Source: Actinomycetota bacterium (lineage in GTDB: Bacteria > Actinomycetota > Actinomycetes > Mycobacteriales > Micromonosporaceae). Taken from it: a stretch of DNA of 36,369 bases. Both the position numbers and the translations under genes were made by a program. The stretch lies in assembly GCA_005885555.1 (NCBI GenBank), contig VAWN01000090.1, positions 1 through 36,369 on the forward strand, given 5' to 3'. This document shows, one piece after another, positions 1 to 9,214 of the stretch (positions are counted from its first letter, which is position 1; each line of letters opens with the position of its first letter). The notes below the pieces were generated by a model. That model did no database searches. It saw only the letters and a program-made list of their open reading frames with translations, and had not been told where the DNA came from.

Positions 1-1
1 C

Positions 2-394
2 GGCTTCGCCGCGGTACACGCGCTACCGATGCGTCTGCGCACCGAGGTCATCGGTGCGCTGAACTTCTTCGACACCAGACCCGGCGCCATGGACGATGGC
101 AGACGGCGCATCGGACAGGCACTGGCCGACGTCGCCACCATCGGACTGCTGCAGCAACGCGCCATCCGCCGCGGCGACATGGTCACCCAACAGCTGCAGA
201 CCGCGCTGAACAGCCGCGTCCTGATCGAACAGGCCAAGGGCATCCTGGCCGAACGCCTACACCTGGACGTAGCCGACGCCTTCACACTGCTACGCACCAC
301 CGCCCGCAACCACAACCAGCGCCTGTCCGACCTCGCCCAGGCAATCGTCGACGGATCCGAACAAATCCCGCCGGCCACCAGCCGGGCCCGTTGA
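2..394 (+). CDS. GAF-ANTAR regulator, C-terminal part (5' end outside window)
   Basis: The reading frame is open from the first bases of the window, so the gene starts upstream. It encodes the end of a GAF sensor domain (VHALPMRLRTEVIGALNFFD) followed by an ANTAR RNA-binding domain of about 55 residues (SRVLIEQAKGILAERLHLD...). ANTAR proteins act as antiterminators that bind paired small RNA hairpins. It closely resembles the complete protein at 25918-26619: the stretch QLQTALNSRVLIEQAKG is identical in both. A desaturase gene follows convergently about 96 bp away. The family is clear; the signal and the targets are unknown. Confidence 0.9.
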   Translation, partial: GFAAVHALPMRLRTEVIGALNFFDTRPGAMDDGRRRIGQALADVATIGLLQQRAIRRGDMVTQQLQTALNSRVLIEQAKGILAERLHLDVADAFTLLRTTARNHNQRLSDLAQAIVDGSEQIPPATSRAR

Positions 395-490
395 CCGAGC
401 CGACTGTTGTCAATGCGTGGGCTCCGGTAGCGGCGTGGGTTCGTATCGCGTGTGCGGGACGGTGTCGTGGCGCGTCGAACGGCGCCCCGG

Positions 491-1573
491 TCAGCCCGCC
501 GGGGTGGCGCGCAGCGGGCGGCCGACCTGATGGAGGTGGTGCAGGGCCTGGGCGTAGGAGCGCCATAGGGTGGTCTGGCTGTACGACAGCCCGTGCTGGC
601 GGCAGAACTGGGCGATGATCGGCTGGGCGTGGCGAAGGTTGGGTCGGGGCATGCTCGGGAACAGGTGGTGCTCGATCTGGTAGTTCAGTCCGCCGAGGGC
701 GAAGTCGACCAGCCAGTTGCCGCGTACGTTGCGGGCGGTGAGCACCTGCCGGCGGAGGAAGTCGCTCTGGTCGTCAGCGGCCAGCATCGGCATGCCCTTG
801 TGGTTGGGGGCGAACGAGCACCCCAGATACAGGCCGAACAGTGCCTGCTGGACGAGGATGAACACGGCCGCCTTGAGCGGAGACAGGACCAGCAGCACCA
901 CGGTCACGTAGCTGGCGCCGTGCAGGCCGAGCATCAGGGTCTCCCAGATGCGGTGGCGCAGCCCGCGACCGGCGAGCGCCTGGATGCTGGACATATGCAG
1001 TTGTACCGCTTCCAGCAGCAGTAGCGGAAAGAACAGGTACCGCTGGTGGCGGGCGATGAACCGGGTCACCCGGCTGCGTTTGGCGCGGGCCTGCCCGGCG
1101 GTGAAGGCCAGCGCGCCGATGTCGATGTCCGGGTCCTTGTCCTCGGTGTTGGGGTGGGCGTGGTGGCGGTTGTGCTTGTCCACCCACCAGCCGTAGCTCA
1201 GCCCGATGGCCAGGTTGCCGTGCAGCAGGCCGACCAGGTAGTTGGCCCGCTTGGACCGGAAGATCTGCCGGTGGCCGGCGTCATGGCCGAGGAACCCGAC
1301 CTGGGTGAACACGAACGCCAGGAGGCCGGCCACCGCGAGTTGCCACCACGAGTCGCCGATCAGTATGAAGCCTGTCCACGTCGCGGCGAGAAGCCCGCCG
1401 GTCACGGCGATCTTCGCCGCGTAGTAGCCGGGCCGCCGCTGCAGCAGGCCGGCGGCCTTGACTCGGCGCATCAGTTCGGCGAAGTCGCTGCCGCGCGCCG
1501 GTACGCCGCTCGCCGTGCTCTCGCTCCCGGCGCCGGGTCCGGAGTGGATGGTGGATGTTGGTGATGCCGCCAC
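491..1573 (-). CDS. Membrane fatty acid desaturase (QxxHH class), copy 1
   Basis: A 360-aa di-iron membrane desaturase. The three histidine boxes are present: HDAGH (97-101), HNRHH (134-138) and QIEHH (299-303). The Gln in box 3 is typical of the linoleoyl-CoA/front-end class, but there is no N-terminal cytochrome b5 domain, as usual for actinobacterial members. Hydrophobic spans lie around residues 55-95, 180-195 and 215-250. The start is GTG at 1573, with GGAGG seven bases upstream. It is a clear paralog of the protein at 23639-24754. Each copy sits beside a GAF-ANTAR gene, which suggests a duplicated module. It probably introduces double bonds into membrane lipid acyl chains; regiospecificity cannot be read from the sequence. 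Confidence 0.92.
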   Translation of the reverse strand: MAASPTSTIHSGPGAGSESTASGVPARGSDFAELMRRVKAAGLLQRRPGYYAAKIAVTGGLLAATWTGFILIGDSWWQLAVAGLLAFVFTQVGFLGHDAGHRQIFRSKRANYLVGLLHGNLAIGLSYGWWVDKHNRHHAHPNTEDKDPDIDIGALAFTAGQARAKRSRVTRFIARHQRYLFFPLLLLEAVQLHMSSIQALAGRGLRHRIWETLMLGLHGASYVTVVLLVLSPLKAAVFILVQQALFGLYLGCSFAPNHKGMPMLAADDQSDFLRRQVLTARNVRGNWLVDFALGGLNYQIEHHLFPSMPRPNLRHAQPIIAQFCRQHGLSYSQTTLWRSYAQALHHLHQVGRPLRATPAG

Positions 1574-1657
1574 TGTTCGACCTCCTGGGTGCGCATCATG
1601 GTCATGGTGGTGATGCGTAGCCCAGGGGTCCGGGGGCTGACCGTTTCTGTTGGGCCG

Positions 1658-1843
1658 TCAACACGACCACGAGGCCGACTGGGTCGGCTGGCCGCGTCCA
1701 ACACCAACGTTACACCGGCCGCCGACAGAGGCGAGCCGGGACGTGGCTGGCGCACCGACGATCAGGCCAACGCCAAGCCCGGCCACCAGCCACGGCCACG
1801 GCGGTGGTGCGGCCTCCCGCCCGTTCGTGGCCTCGTTGACCAT
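1658..1843 (-). CDS. Possible 61-aa single-span membrane protein
   Basis: This ATG-initiated frame lies in the 1574-1912 gap between the YihY-type gene and desaturase 1, all leftward. It has one hydrophobic segment (WPWLVAGLGVGLIVGAPAT, residues about 17-35) and a polar tail. There is no convincing ribosome site before the ATG. A single-span protein also sits beside desaturase 2 (24751-24993), but the two share no sequence that I can see. It may be a chance frame in intergenic DNA. The rest of the gap holds only a weak hairpin (1619-1638) in the desaturase leader. Confidence 0.28.
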   Translation of the reverse strand: MVNEATNGREAAPPPWPWLVAGLGVGLIVGAPATSRLASVGGRCNVGVGRGQPTQSASWSC

Positions 1844-1912
1844 GCCGCCGCCGGGCGCGCCCTATGCCCGCGCCGTAGCTTTGCCGGCACCCGGCAGGAG
1901 GCCGCGGCGTGG

Positions 1913-2866
1913 TCACCGATCCGGGGCTGACATGCTCGCGACGGGTGCTGTGGTGTCGGGGCGGGCGGCGAGGTCGGTGACCTGGCCGGCGGTGCCGGTG
2001 GCGGTCAGCGTCGCGGCGAACAGGATGAGCTGGTTGACGACGTTGAGGAAGACGAGTAGCCCGACGGCGCCGGCAACGACCTGGTACGTGGGGTTGGCCT
2101 CGGTGCGCTGCACGTAAAGCCGGCCAAGGGTCTTGAGCAACTCCAGGCCGGCGGCCACCAGCAGGGCCGGTCCGAGTACCCGGCGCAGCGGCATCCGCAA
2201 CCGCGGCAGCCCGGTGAGTACCGCGATCGACAACAGCGCGTTCACACCGAGGCCCAACACGAACCCCACTCCGGCGAGCAGCCACCGCGCCGGAGCGTCG
2301 CCGGTGCCCGCGGCACTGACCAACCGGCCCGCCAACGCCGTCGTCACGAACGCCACCGCGAGCGAGACGGCCAACAGCAGCCCGAGCCCGACCAGCACGA
2401 GCAGATCGACGAAGATGCGGACGACCAGAGCGCCCGGGTATTCGGGCAGTCCCCAGACCTTGCGGATCGAGGACCGTAACGCGTCGACCCAGAACCATCC
2501 GGTCACCGGCAGGCCGACAAACGCGATCACCCCCGCGGTACCCCGGGCGTGGCGCAGCGCCTGCACGTCGAGGCTGGGCAGGTTCTGCACCAGATAGCGT
2601 TGCACCGAGTGCAGCACCGCCGGGTCGTCCAGGAAGAATCCGAAGATCGCGAAGCCCAGCAACGCCAGGGCGAACGTGGCGAAGAACGCGTAGTAGGTCA
2701 CCGCGGCGGCCAGCCGCCCACCGTCAGCCTGGTCGTAGCGCACCCCGGCGCGGACCAGATGATCCAACCAATCGTGATGGCGCCGGGCCCGCCGCCACTG
2801 CGCCGCCATCCGCCTGGAGAATCCCGCGGCCCTCACCCCGGCACCGGTACCCGCGAGCCACTGCAC
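1913..2866 (-). CDS. YihY/BrkB family membrane protein
   Basis: A 317-aa integral membrane protein of the YihY/YhjD/BrkB family. The N-terminal cytoplasmic stretch (about 60 aa, Arg-rich) is followed by the family signature LAAAVTYYAFFATFALALLGF, and about six hydrophobic spans follow. It shows the usual 'LPVTGWFWVDALRSSIRKVWG'-like region. The family was once misnamed ribonuclease BN; its biochemical role is unresolved, and links to envelope stress or transport have been proposed. Start ATG at 2866; a downstream start is possible because the first 15-20 residues are not typical. It is flanked by about 140 bp upstream and 340 bp downstream, so it is probably transcribed alone. Confidence 0.88.
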   Translation of the reverse strand: MQWLAGTGAGVRAAGFSRRMAAQWRRARRHHDWLDHLVRAGVRYDQADGGRLAAAVTYYAFFATFALALLGFAIFGFFLDDPAVLHSVQRYLVQNLPSLDVQALRHARGTAGVIAFVGLPVTGWFWVDALRSSIRKVWGLPEYPGALVVRIFVDLLVLVGLGLLLAVSLAVAFVTTALAGRLVSAAGTGDAPARWLLAGVGFVLGLGVNALLSIAVLTGLPRLRMPLRRVLGPALLVAAGLELLKTLGRLYVQRTEANPTYQVVAGAVGLLVFLNVVNQLILFAATLTATGTAGQVTDLAARPDTTAPVASMSAPDR

Positions 2867-3009
2867 CTAAGCACCAGCGGCTTGCGGCGACCTGCCCACG
2901 GTGGAAGTACGCGTCCTGCCGTGGCAACCCCCAGGTCGCTGAGGAACTGCGGCAGGTGGGAACGGCCGGTCGCCGACACCGAGTGCGGCCGGAGGCAGCT
3001 GGCAACGGA

Positions 3010-3192
3010 TCAGTGGTTGCCGAACAGCGCGGTGATCAAGAGGGGTAGCAGGAGGGCGACGACCAGCAGGAACCCGGGGATGCGGCGCATGCGTAGGCGG
3101 AAGGTCCGGTTGGCTTGTTGCCGGCGTGTGGTGTGCGTGGTGTCTTGCCGGGGCGTGGTCGGGTGGGTTGGAGAGAGCGCGGCGGTTGTCAT
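3010..3192 (-). CDS. 60-aa C-tail-anchored small membrane protein
   Basis: Starts at ATG 3192 (MTTAALSP...), chosen because GAGGAGGAG lies just upstream; the longer upstream frame would bury this ribosome site. The protein is Thr/Arg-rich and polar for about 35 residues. It ends in one strongly hydrophobic helix (PGFLLVVALLLPLLITALF), giving a tail-anchored topology. It lies 101 bp downstream of groEL on the same strand and could be read through from it. No family recognised. The excellent ribosome site and clear membrane helix make it likely to be real. Confidence 0.7.
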   Translation of the reverse strand: MTTAALSPTHPTTPRQDTTHTTRRQQANRTFRLRMRRIPGFLLVVALLLPLLITALFGNH

Positions 3193-3293
3193 GGCGTTCT
3201 CCTCCTCGGGTTGCATCGGTCGCTCGTGGGGTGAGGTATATGGCGGGCGGCCCAGCACGCCGCTGTCGCCCTCCGGCGATTGCGCGCTTGACG

Positions 3294-4877
<1,584 letters not shown>

Positions 4878-4969
4878 CTACATCGTCGTGCCGACGTGCG
4901 GCACCGCTCGGACCGACCGGCGATGACCGCGACGCAGGATTTCCGTCCCGGGGATCTCATCCCATTCGG

Positions 4970-4996
4970 TTAGCACTCACAAGTGGTGAGTGCTAA
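4970..4996. promoter_or_regulatory. CIRCE operator (HrcA site)
   Basis: TTAGCACTC, nine bases, GAGTGCTAA: a perfect match to the CIRCE consensus arm and spacing. It lies about 105 bp upstream of the groEL start codon, in the leader/promoter region. HrcA binding here represses the gene outside stress. Confidence 0.97.
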
Positions 4997-5192
4997 CCAC
5001 AGTGCAGCACCTGTTTCCCCGGAGCGCAAGAGACAGGCGACCCACAGCCCCGCTTGTCGAGGGCGGGCACGAGTGTCCGACCGGGAAGTCGCGCAGCAGG
5101 TAGGTGCCGTCGCGGTAGAGCCGGGTGCGGGCCCGGGGGTTGGCCCCGAACCCGTCCGCGGGTGCGTCGCGCGTGACCGGCGTGGTGGTCAT
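4977..5192 (-). CDS. Possible 71-aa protein coupled to the 32-aa peptide
   Basis: ATG 5192 overlaps the stop of the upstream 32-aa peptide as ATGA, an arrangement typical of translational coupling. The protein starts MTTTPVTRDAPADGFG and contains an Arg/Tyr-rich stretch (RTRLYRDGTYLLRDFPVG). No family recognised. The frame ends inside the CIRCE element of groEL, which is unusual and lowers confidence. Either the gene really abuts the groEL operator, or the frame is a chance extension. Confidence 0.35.
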   Translation of the reverse strand: MTTTPVTRDAPADGFGANPRARTRLYRDGTYLLRDFPVGHSCPPSTSGAVGRLSLALRGNRCCTVVSTHHL

Positions 5193-5287
5193 CTGGCCGG
5201 AACAGGTTCGGGTCGCGGCGTAGTGATCAGACGGGCGACAGCGAACGCGATGGCCGCGGCCAGGACGGCTGTCTGCAGGAGACTCAT
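5189..5287 (-). CDS. 32-aa membrane micro-peptide
   Basis: A very short gene (MSLLQTAVLAAAIAFAVARL, then a polar Pro/Arg tail). GAGGAG lies nine bases before ATG 5287. It starts 14 bp after the stop of the DUF5994 gene on the same strand, so it is probably the next gene of that operon. It is one hydrophobic helix of about 18 residues with a positively charged C-terminus. Function unknown. The strong ribosome site and operon position support it. Confidence 0.55.
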   Translation of the reverse strand: MSLLQTAVLAAAIAFAVARLITTPRPEPVPAR

Positions 5288-5301
5288 AGCAAAGCAACTC
5301 C

Positions 5302-5871
5302 TCAGCGCGAGCGGGCGGTGGACAGTGCACCGGTGGGTCGGGGTGCTTGAGCGTCGGCGAGGTGGCCGCCCTCGTTGTCCCACACCGACGCCGGAGCGTC
5401 GTCGTCAGGCGGGGCGTCCCACGCGGTCGGCATGGTGGCGAGGATGGCGGGTGCCCGGGTCGTGTCGGCCGGGTCGGCTGCCCGCGCCATCGCGGCGCGG
5501 GCCGTGGCTCGGGCGGTGCCGGGTGGGACGACGAGCAGGTCGATCTGGTCGCCCCGCTCGGTGGTGGCGATCAGCAGCGCCGGGTCGAGGCTGGTGAACC
5601 AGCCCATCCGGACCACCCGGGAGCCGACCGCCAGCCGCCGGAACCGGCGGTCCCAGGCGTCGATGTTCAGCAGCACCTGGCGGATCGGGCCGAAGCTGGC
5701 GTCGAGGTCGAGGATCAGGCCGGGGAGTTCCGCGACCGGATCCCAGGACCGCGGCCACCAGCCGCCGTCCAGGACCGCGTGGCCGGCCCGGACCGGGGCC
5801 AGGTGCAGTCGGGGTGGCGAGGATGGCGGGGTTGCCACGATCGTGGCGCGTTGAGTGTCGGTGGTGGTCAT
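5302..5871 (-). CDS. DUF5994 family protein
   Basis: A 189-aa soluble protein. Start ATG 5871 (MTTTDTQRA) is preceded by GAGGA. The family pattern is clear: PRLHLAPVRAG, then DGGWWPRSWDPVAELPGLI, then a WDRRFRRLAVGSRVVRMGWF segment and IDLLVVPPGT. DUF5994 proteins occur widely in actinobacteria, often among stress genes; their biochemical function is unknown. It is 83 bp downstream of the LapA-like gene and directly upstream of the 32-aa peptide, so the three probably form one leftward operon. The C-terminal 50 residues are Ala/Pro-rich and likely disordered. Confidence 0.85.
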   Translation of the reverse strand: MTTTDTQRATIVATPPSSPPRLHLAPVRAGHAVLDGGWWPRSWDPVAELPGLILDLDASFGPIRQVLLNIDAWDRRFRRLAVGSRVVRMGWFTSLDPALLIATTERGDQIDLLVVPPGTARATARAAMARAADPADTTRAPAILATMPTAWDAPPDDDAPASVWDNEGGHLADAQAPRPTGALSTARSR

Positions 5872-5954
5872 GGCAGCCGTCCTCGTGGTTGGTACCGATA
5901 GTTGGGTGACGTGGGTGCGACCGCGGCGGTGGTGGCCGCCCGATCGGTGGTGGG

Positions 5955-6365
5955 CTACGACCCGGCCGGGTCGCCGGCGGGCGGGGGCAGCTGCGGTTCG
6001 TTGGCGGTACCGCGGCGGCGGCCCAACATCCGCAGTTGGATGATGCGGGCCGTACCCGGCAGCGCCACCAGCAGCACCCCGAAGACCGCCGCGAGCAGCA
6101 GCGCAACCCCCATCGGCAGGTGCCCGTGCGCGCCGAGGAAGGACACCTGGGCCCGCTGGCCGTTCTGCAGGATGAAGATCAACAGAAGTAGGAACACGAA
6201 GGCGGCCACGACCAGGGCGACCCACACTCCACCCATCCGGCTGCGCGGCACTCTTCGCTGGGTACCTGTCCGGTGGTCAGCCGGCTGGCCGGAGCCGTCG
6301 CCCGGCCTGGTCGTCGTGGTGTCCGGGCCCGGCCGCTCCGGACGGTTCTGCGTCGCGGTCATCAC
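5955..6365 (-). CDS. LapA-like (DUF1049) membrane protein
   Basis: A 136-aa protein. About 45 polar N-terminal residues rich in Thr, Pro and Arg are followed by two transmembrane helices (WVALVVAAFVFLLLLIFILQN and GVALLLAAVFGVLLVALPG). The short loop between them (GQRAQVSFLG) is the hallmark of the LapA/DUF1049 domain, and the tail is cytoplasmic. In E. coli the family acts in lipopolysaccharide assembly; its role in Gram-positive bacteria is unclear. The start is GTG 6365 followed directly by ATG 6362; AAGGG lies eight bases before the GTG. It is the first recognisable gene of the leftward set ending with the DUF5994 protein and the 32-aa peptide. Confidence 0.8.
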   Translation of the reverse strand: MMTATQNRPERPGPDTTTTRPGDGSGQPADHRTGTQRRVPRSRMGGVWVALVVAAFVFLLLLIFILQNGQRAQVSFLGAHGHLPMGVALLLAAVFGVLLVALPGTARIIQLRMLGRRRGTANEPQLPPPAGDPAGS

Positions 6366-7020
6366 AACCGCCGCCCTTCATCCCTTGATGGCTCGTTGTC
6401 GATCAATCGAGGGTGGCTGCCGCCGCGCGGACGTCGCGGTGAACGGCGTGGGGGCCTCGGCGACAGGCCCGGGTCGGGCGGCCGTTCGCCCGGCCAGCCC
6501 AGGAGGCTGCCGTGTGTCGCCCCGCTGGTCAGCCCCTGCGCGGCGGGTGCCCCGCCCGGGTGTCCGTGGTACCAGCCCAAGAGTCTTGCAGCCGCCCGGA
6601 CCGGCTCTCCTGCTCGTTGCCTTCCCCCGCGAAGCCACTGCCGCGGTTAGGGAACGGCAGGCCTAAGAGATGAGCTCTCGTCTGGGGGCGTCCGGTCATG
6701 TCGGCCTCGATCGGAGGCGGTGCGTCCACCGGCGGCGGACTGTCAGCCACCGGGGTCCCGAGCGACACCTTCATCGTACACCTGTTCAGACCCGATCCCC
6801 GGCGGCCACAACCAGCACGCCCGGCGAAGGGTGGCGGGTCTTCTGACTGCGGACCGGGACTCGGCGTCGTTGCCCGCGCCGGTAGAGGCGTACCGGGTCG
6901 CCACGCGGCTGCGCGGCGAAGAGCGAGGTGCAGCATCCGGGGTGGCGCGAGCAACCTGCTGCCGGGCAGGGGGTCTGCGCGGGTCCCGCGGGGGCCGTCT
7001 CTGGTGGCGGGCTGTGCGGC
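6366..7020. other. Gene-poor 655-bp stretch
   Basis: No recognisable full-length gene. The longer frames here have shadow-like composition (Arg/Pro/Gly-rich). The one notable element is the micro-ORF at 6529-6774, whose beginning matches the micro-ORF at 10396-10491. The leader and promoter of the LapA-like operon presumably lie at the left end. Confidence 0.6.
6529..6774 (-). CDS. Divergent homolog of the 31-aa micro-ORF at 10396-10491
   Basis: ATG 6774 opens a frame beginning MKVSLGTPVAD. It shares SLGTPVA exactly with the micro-ORF at 10491 and, after a variable Pro-rich middle, PPIE and a final RPxT. Over the shared part several nucleotide differences fall at codon third positions (AAG/AAA, GCT/GCC), as expected for coding sequence. 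A possible ribosome site (AGGTG) lies four bases upstream. Unlike the other copy, this frame has no stop after RPQT and runs on for a total of 81 residues with shadow-like composition. It may therefore be a decayed copy or have acquired a tail. Function unknown. Confidence 0.4.
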   Translation of the reverse strand: MKVSLGTPVADSPPPVDAPPPIEADMTGRPQTRAHLLGLPFPNRGSGFAGEGNEQESRSGRLQDSWAGTTDTRAGHPPRRG

Positions 7021-7206
7021 TCAGCCGTGCCGCGAGGCGACATCGACCGGTGCAATGGCGGCGGGGTCGATGTCGAGCATTCGGAGCAGGGCGGCGTTCT
7101 TGTAGGTGTCGACAAGCCCGGGCAGTTCCCGGTCCACCCAGTCGGCCCGGGCGTTCAGCCCCCTGGACCGCAGGACTGAGATGATGTCAGCTTTATCGAT
7201 GTACAC
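7021..7206 (-). CDS. 61-aa conserved-looking hypothetical protein
   Basis: The start is GTG 7206 (MYIDKADIISVLRS), with GAGGA four bases upstream; longer upstream frames lack such a site. The protein is a balanced, non-repetitive mix of charged and aliphatic residues (ADWVDRELPGLVDTYKNAALL), unlike the shadow frames around it, and is probably helical and soluble. It lies 61 bp downstream of the sigma-like gene on the same strand. I recognise the style as a small actinobacterial hypothetical but cannot name a family or function. Confidence 0.75.
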   Translation of the reverse strand: MYIDKADIISVLRSRGLNARADWVDRELPGLVDTYKNAALLRMLDIDPAAIAPVDVASRHG

Positions 7207-7267
7207 GGGGTCCTCGTTTCCGTCGCGTGGTCTTGCGCATCGGCGGGTGGTAACCCGGTTGAGTTGA

Positions 7268-7822
7268 TCAGCGGGGATCCGTCGCAGCCGCCCGCGTGGC
7301 GGCGGCGATAGTGGCGAGTGCCTGGTCGAGGTCCTCGATCCTGGCGAAGACGCCGGGTCCGGTGCGGATGGTGGCGGCGCCGGCTCCCAGCAGCGCGGTG
7401 AGTTCGCGGTGGATGTGGGCGTCATGGTCGACGACAGTCGGCGGCCGATGCCGGCGATCCGCGCCAACGCTGGGCTCGGCCGGGTGGACCCAGTGGCGAC
7501 CGCTCGCGTCGACGAGGCGTAGTCGATCGTTGACGCGACCGGTGGTCACCGTCGCCATCCAGTCGCGGGTGTCGTAATGGATAGCTGCCCGGGCGGAGTG
7601 CCAGACCTCGACGAAGGTCGAACGGGTGACGGCGACGGCGTCGGCCGGGCCCAGCGGTGCCTCGGCCGCGGTCTGCCAGACCCGCACGGCCATGAAGGCG
7701 TACAGACACCGAAACGCCGCCCGATCACCGGCTGCCACCCGGGAGATCACGTGGTCGAGACGATCGTGGTCGACCGTCGGGGCAGCGGTAGCACCCGCCG
7801 GTCGCGCCGCCAGTTCGATCAT
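7268..7822 (-). CDS. Sigma-70 region 2-like protein without region 4
   Basis: A 184-aa protein with start ATG 7822 (MIELAARPAG) preceded by AAAGGGA. Residues about 20-105 resemble sigma region 2 of ECF sigma factors: VAAGDRAAFRCLYAFMAVRVWQ, then AVAVTRSTFVEVWHSARA, then DWMATVTTGRVNDRLR. The remaining 80 residues do not show the region 4 helix-turn-helix that recognises -35 elements. It may therefore be a degenerate sigma factor, an RNA polymerase-binding regulator, or a protein with a divergent C-terminus. It shares a strand with the 61-aa gene 61 bp downstream. The region 2 resemblance is moderate. Confidence 0.65.
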   Translation of the reverse strand: MIELAARPAGATAAPTVDHDRLDHVISRVAAGDRAAFRCLYAFMAVRVWQTAAEAPLGPADAVAVTRSTFVEVWHSARAAIHYDTRDWMATVTTGRVNDRLRLVDASGRHWVHPAEPSVGADRRHRPPTVVDHDAHIHRELTALLGAGAATIRTGPGVFARIEDLDQALATIAAATRAAATDPR

Positions 7823-8072
7823 CGCCGTTCCCTTTCGATCGTCGAACGGACGACCGCCGGGGACTGGAGCGGCACGGAACCGAGCATCACCGCGGGATGA
7901 CCTCTTGCACCTGTGCTCACGGTACTCCTGACATGGAGGACCTGGCCGAGCGGTGCCCGTGCCATCCTCTTCTCGTCGGCTGTGTCCGCGTGCGCGGCAG
8001 CGATCCGCGCCGCGGCTAGACTCGTGCCACGGACTGTAGACCGAGGTCTGGCCGCAATGTGGGGTACCGGGG

Positions 8073-9182
8073 CTAGATGGGGTAGAGGAGTCGTCCGGTG
8101 TGCGGGTCCTGCCCGTACCGGCGGCACAGCTCGGCCAGGATGTCTTCATGGCTGACGGCCACGTTCATGACCGTGTCGTTGCCGGCGTAGTAGATGAGCA
8201 GGGTGCCATCTGGCCGGCGCAGCATCGCGCATGAGAACAACACGTTCGGCACGTGGACGTAGTCCGTCTCGCCGACGCGGCAGTCGGCCCGGGATGGGAA
8301 CAGCACAGGGATGCTGGACATCCGGACCGTACGCGGCTGTTGCAGGTCGTGCAGCGCGACGCCGAGTACGTACGGGTTGCCGTCCATCGTTGTCCGTACC
8401 CCGTGGAAGAGGCTCAGCCAACCGTGGTCGGTCTTCACCGGCGGCGCGCACGGGCCGATCTTGTCGGCGAACGCGCTCGGGCTTCCATTCGTGCGCATCA
8501 CCGGCTCCTGGGCAACGTTCCACGGCCCGGTGCGGAAATCGTCGGCATAGCCGATGCGGATCTCCCGGAAAATGCCGCCGGTGTCGGCCGGCAGCTCGTC
8601 GTTGGGCCGGAACAGGCCGACGTACCGGCCGTCGATGCGCTCCGGGAACAGGACCACGTTGCGCATGTCTCGCCGCAGCATCGGGCCGAACCGGGTCACC
8701 GTGGCGAGGTCCTGACTCACGGCAAGGAGTACGCGGACGCTGTTGCGGACGTCGGCGGCGTAGCCGCTGTAGGTGATGGCGTAGGTGCCATCGATGGGGT
8801 TGATCCGGGCGTCCTCCACACCGCCGGCCTCCATCTCGGTGATCTCGGCCGGGTCGAGGCCCGGGGCGAGCCGGTCTTCGACGGTGGCCGGTTTGAGGAA
8901 CGGCCGCGGATCGACCCGCCAGTCGGTGACGCCGTCGTCGCTTCGCGCCAGGCCCAGGACGCTGATGCCGCACCGCAGGTGTGACCGGAACAGCATCACC
9001 GTCTCGGATCCGACGAGGGCTACACCGGCATTGTGGACGGTTACTACTCGACGATGTGGTTCGGTCCACACGTCGTTGACGTGACGTGCGGTCAGGATCG
9101 GGTTGTGTTGGTACCGCAGCACCGGCTCGCCGAGCGAGACGGCTCCGATCCGGCCGTCACCGAACCCGACCATCCGGTGCAT
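8073..9182 (-). CDS. GH130 family beta-mannoside phosphorylase/hydrolase (copy 1)
   Basis: A 369-aa five-bladed beta-propeller enzyme of family GH130. GH130 enzymes phosphorolyse (sometimes hydrolyse) beta-mannosides. The catalytic-region motif appears as GGVEDARI (E123-D124-x-R126), where classic members have EDPR. Also present are LFPERIDGRYVGLFRPND, and KTDHGWLSLFHGV with the conserved HG. Retained Arg and His positions lean towards a phosphorylase. There is no signal peptide, so it is cytoplasmic. Start ATG 9182 has AGGGGG upstream. It is the last gene of a leftward set with GT4, the 86-aa protein and the transglutaminase-like gene; only 32 bp separate it from the last. The exact substrate linkage is unknown. 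Confidence 0.9.
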   Translation of the reverse strand: MHRMVGFGDGRIGAVSLGEPVLRYQHNPILTARHVNDVWTEPHRRVVTVHNAGVALVGSETVMLFRSHLRCGISVLGLARSDDGVTDWRVDPRPFLKPATVEDRLAPGLDPAEITEMEAGGVEDARINPIDGTYAITYSGYAADVRNSVRVLLAVSQDLATVTRFGPMLRRDMRNVVLFPERIDGRYVGLFRPNDELPADTGGIFREIRIGYADDFRTGPWNVAQEPVMRTNGSPSAFADKIGPCAPPVKTDHGWLSLFHGVRTTMDGNPYVLGVALHDLQQPRTVRMSSIPVLFPSRADCRVGETDYVHVPNVLFSCAMLRRPDGTLLIYYAGNDTVMNVAVSHEDILAELCRRYGQDPHTGRLLYPI

Positions 9183-9214
9183 GCGAACCCCCTACCATGC
9201 TCGTCAAGCGCAGC

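Noticed and set aside
593-1024. Rightward frames opposite the desaturase, GroEL and other genes.
   Set aside because: They are mirror shadows of well-supported genes, with no plausible domains.
1619-1638. Hairpin AGCCC-10-GGGCT before desaturase 1 as an ANTAR target or riboswitch.
   Set aside because: Single stem with a ten-base loop and no second hairpin; too weak.
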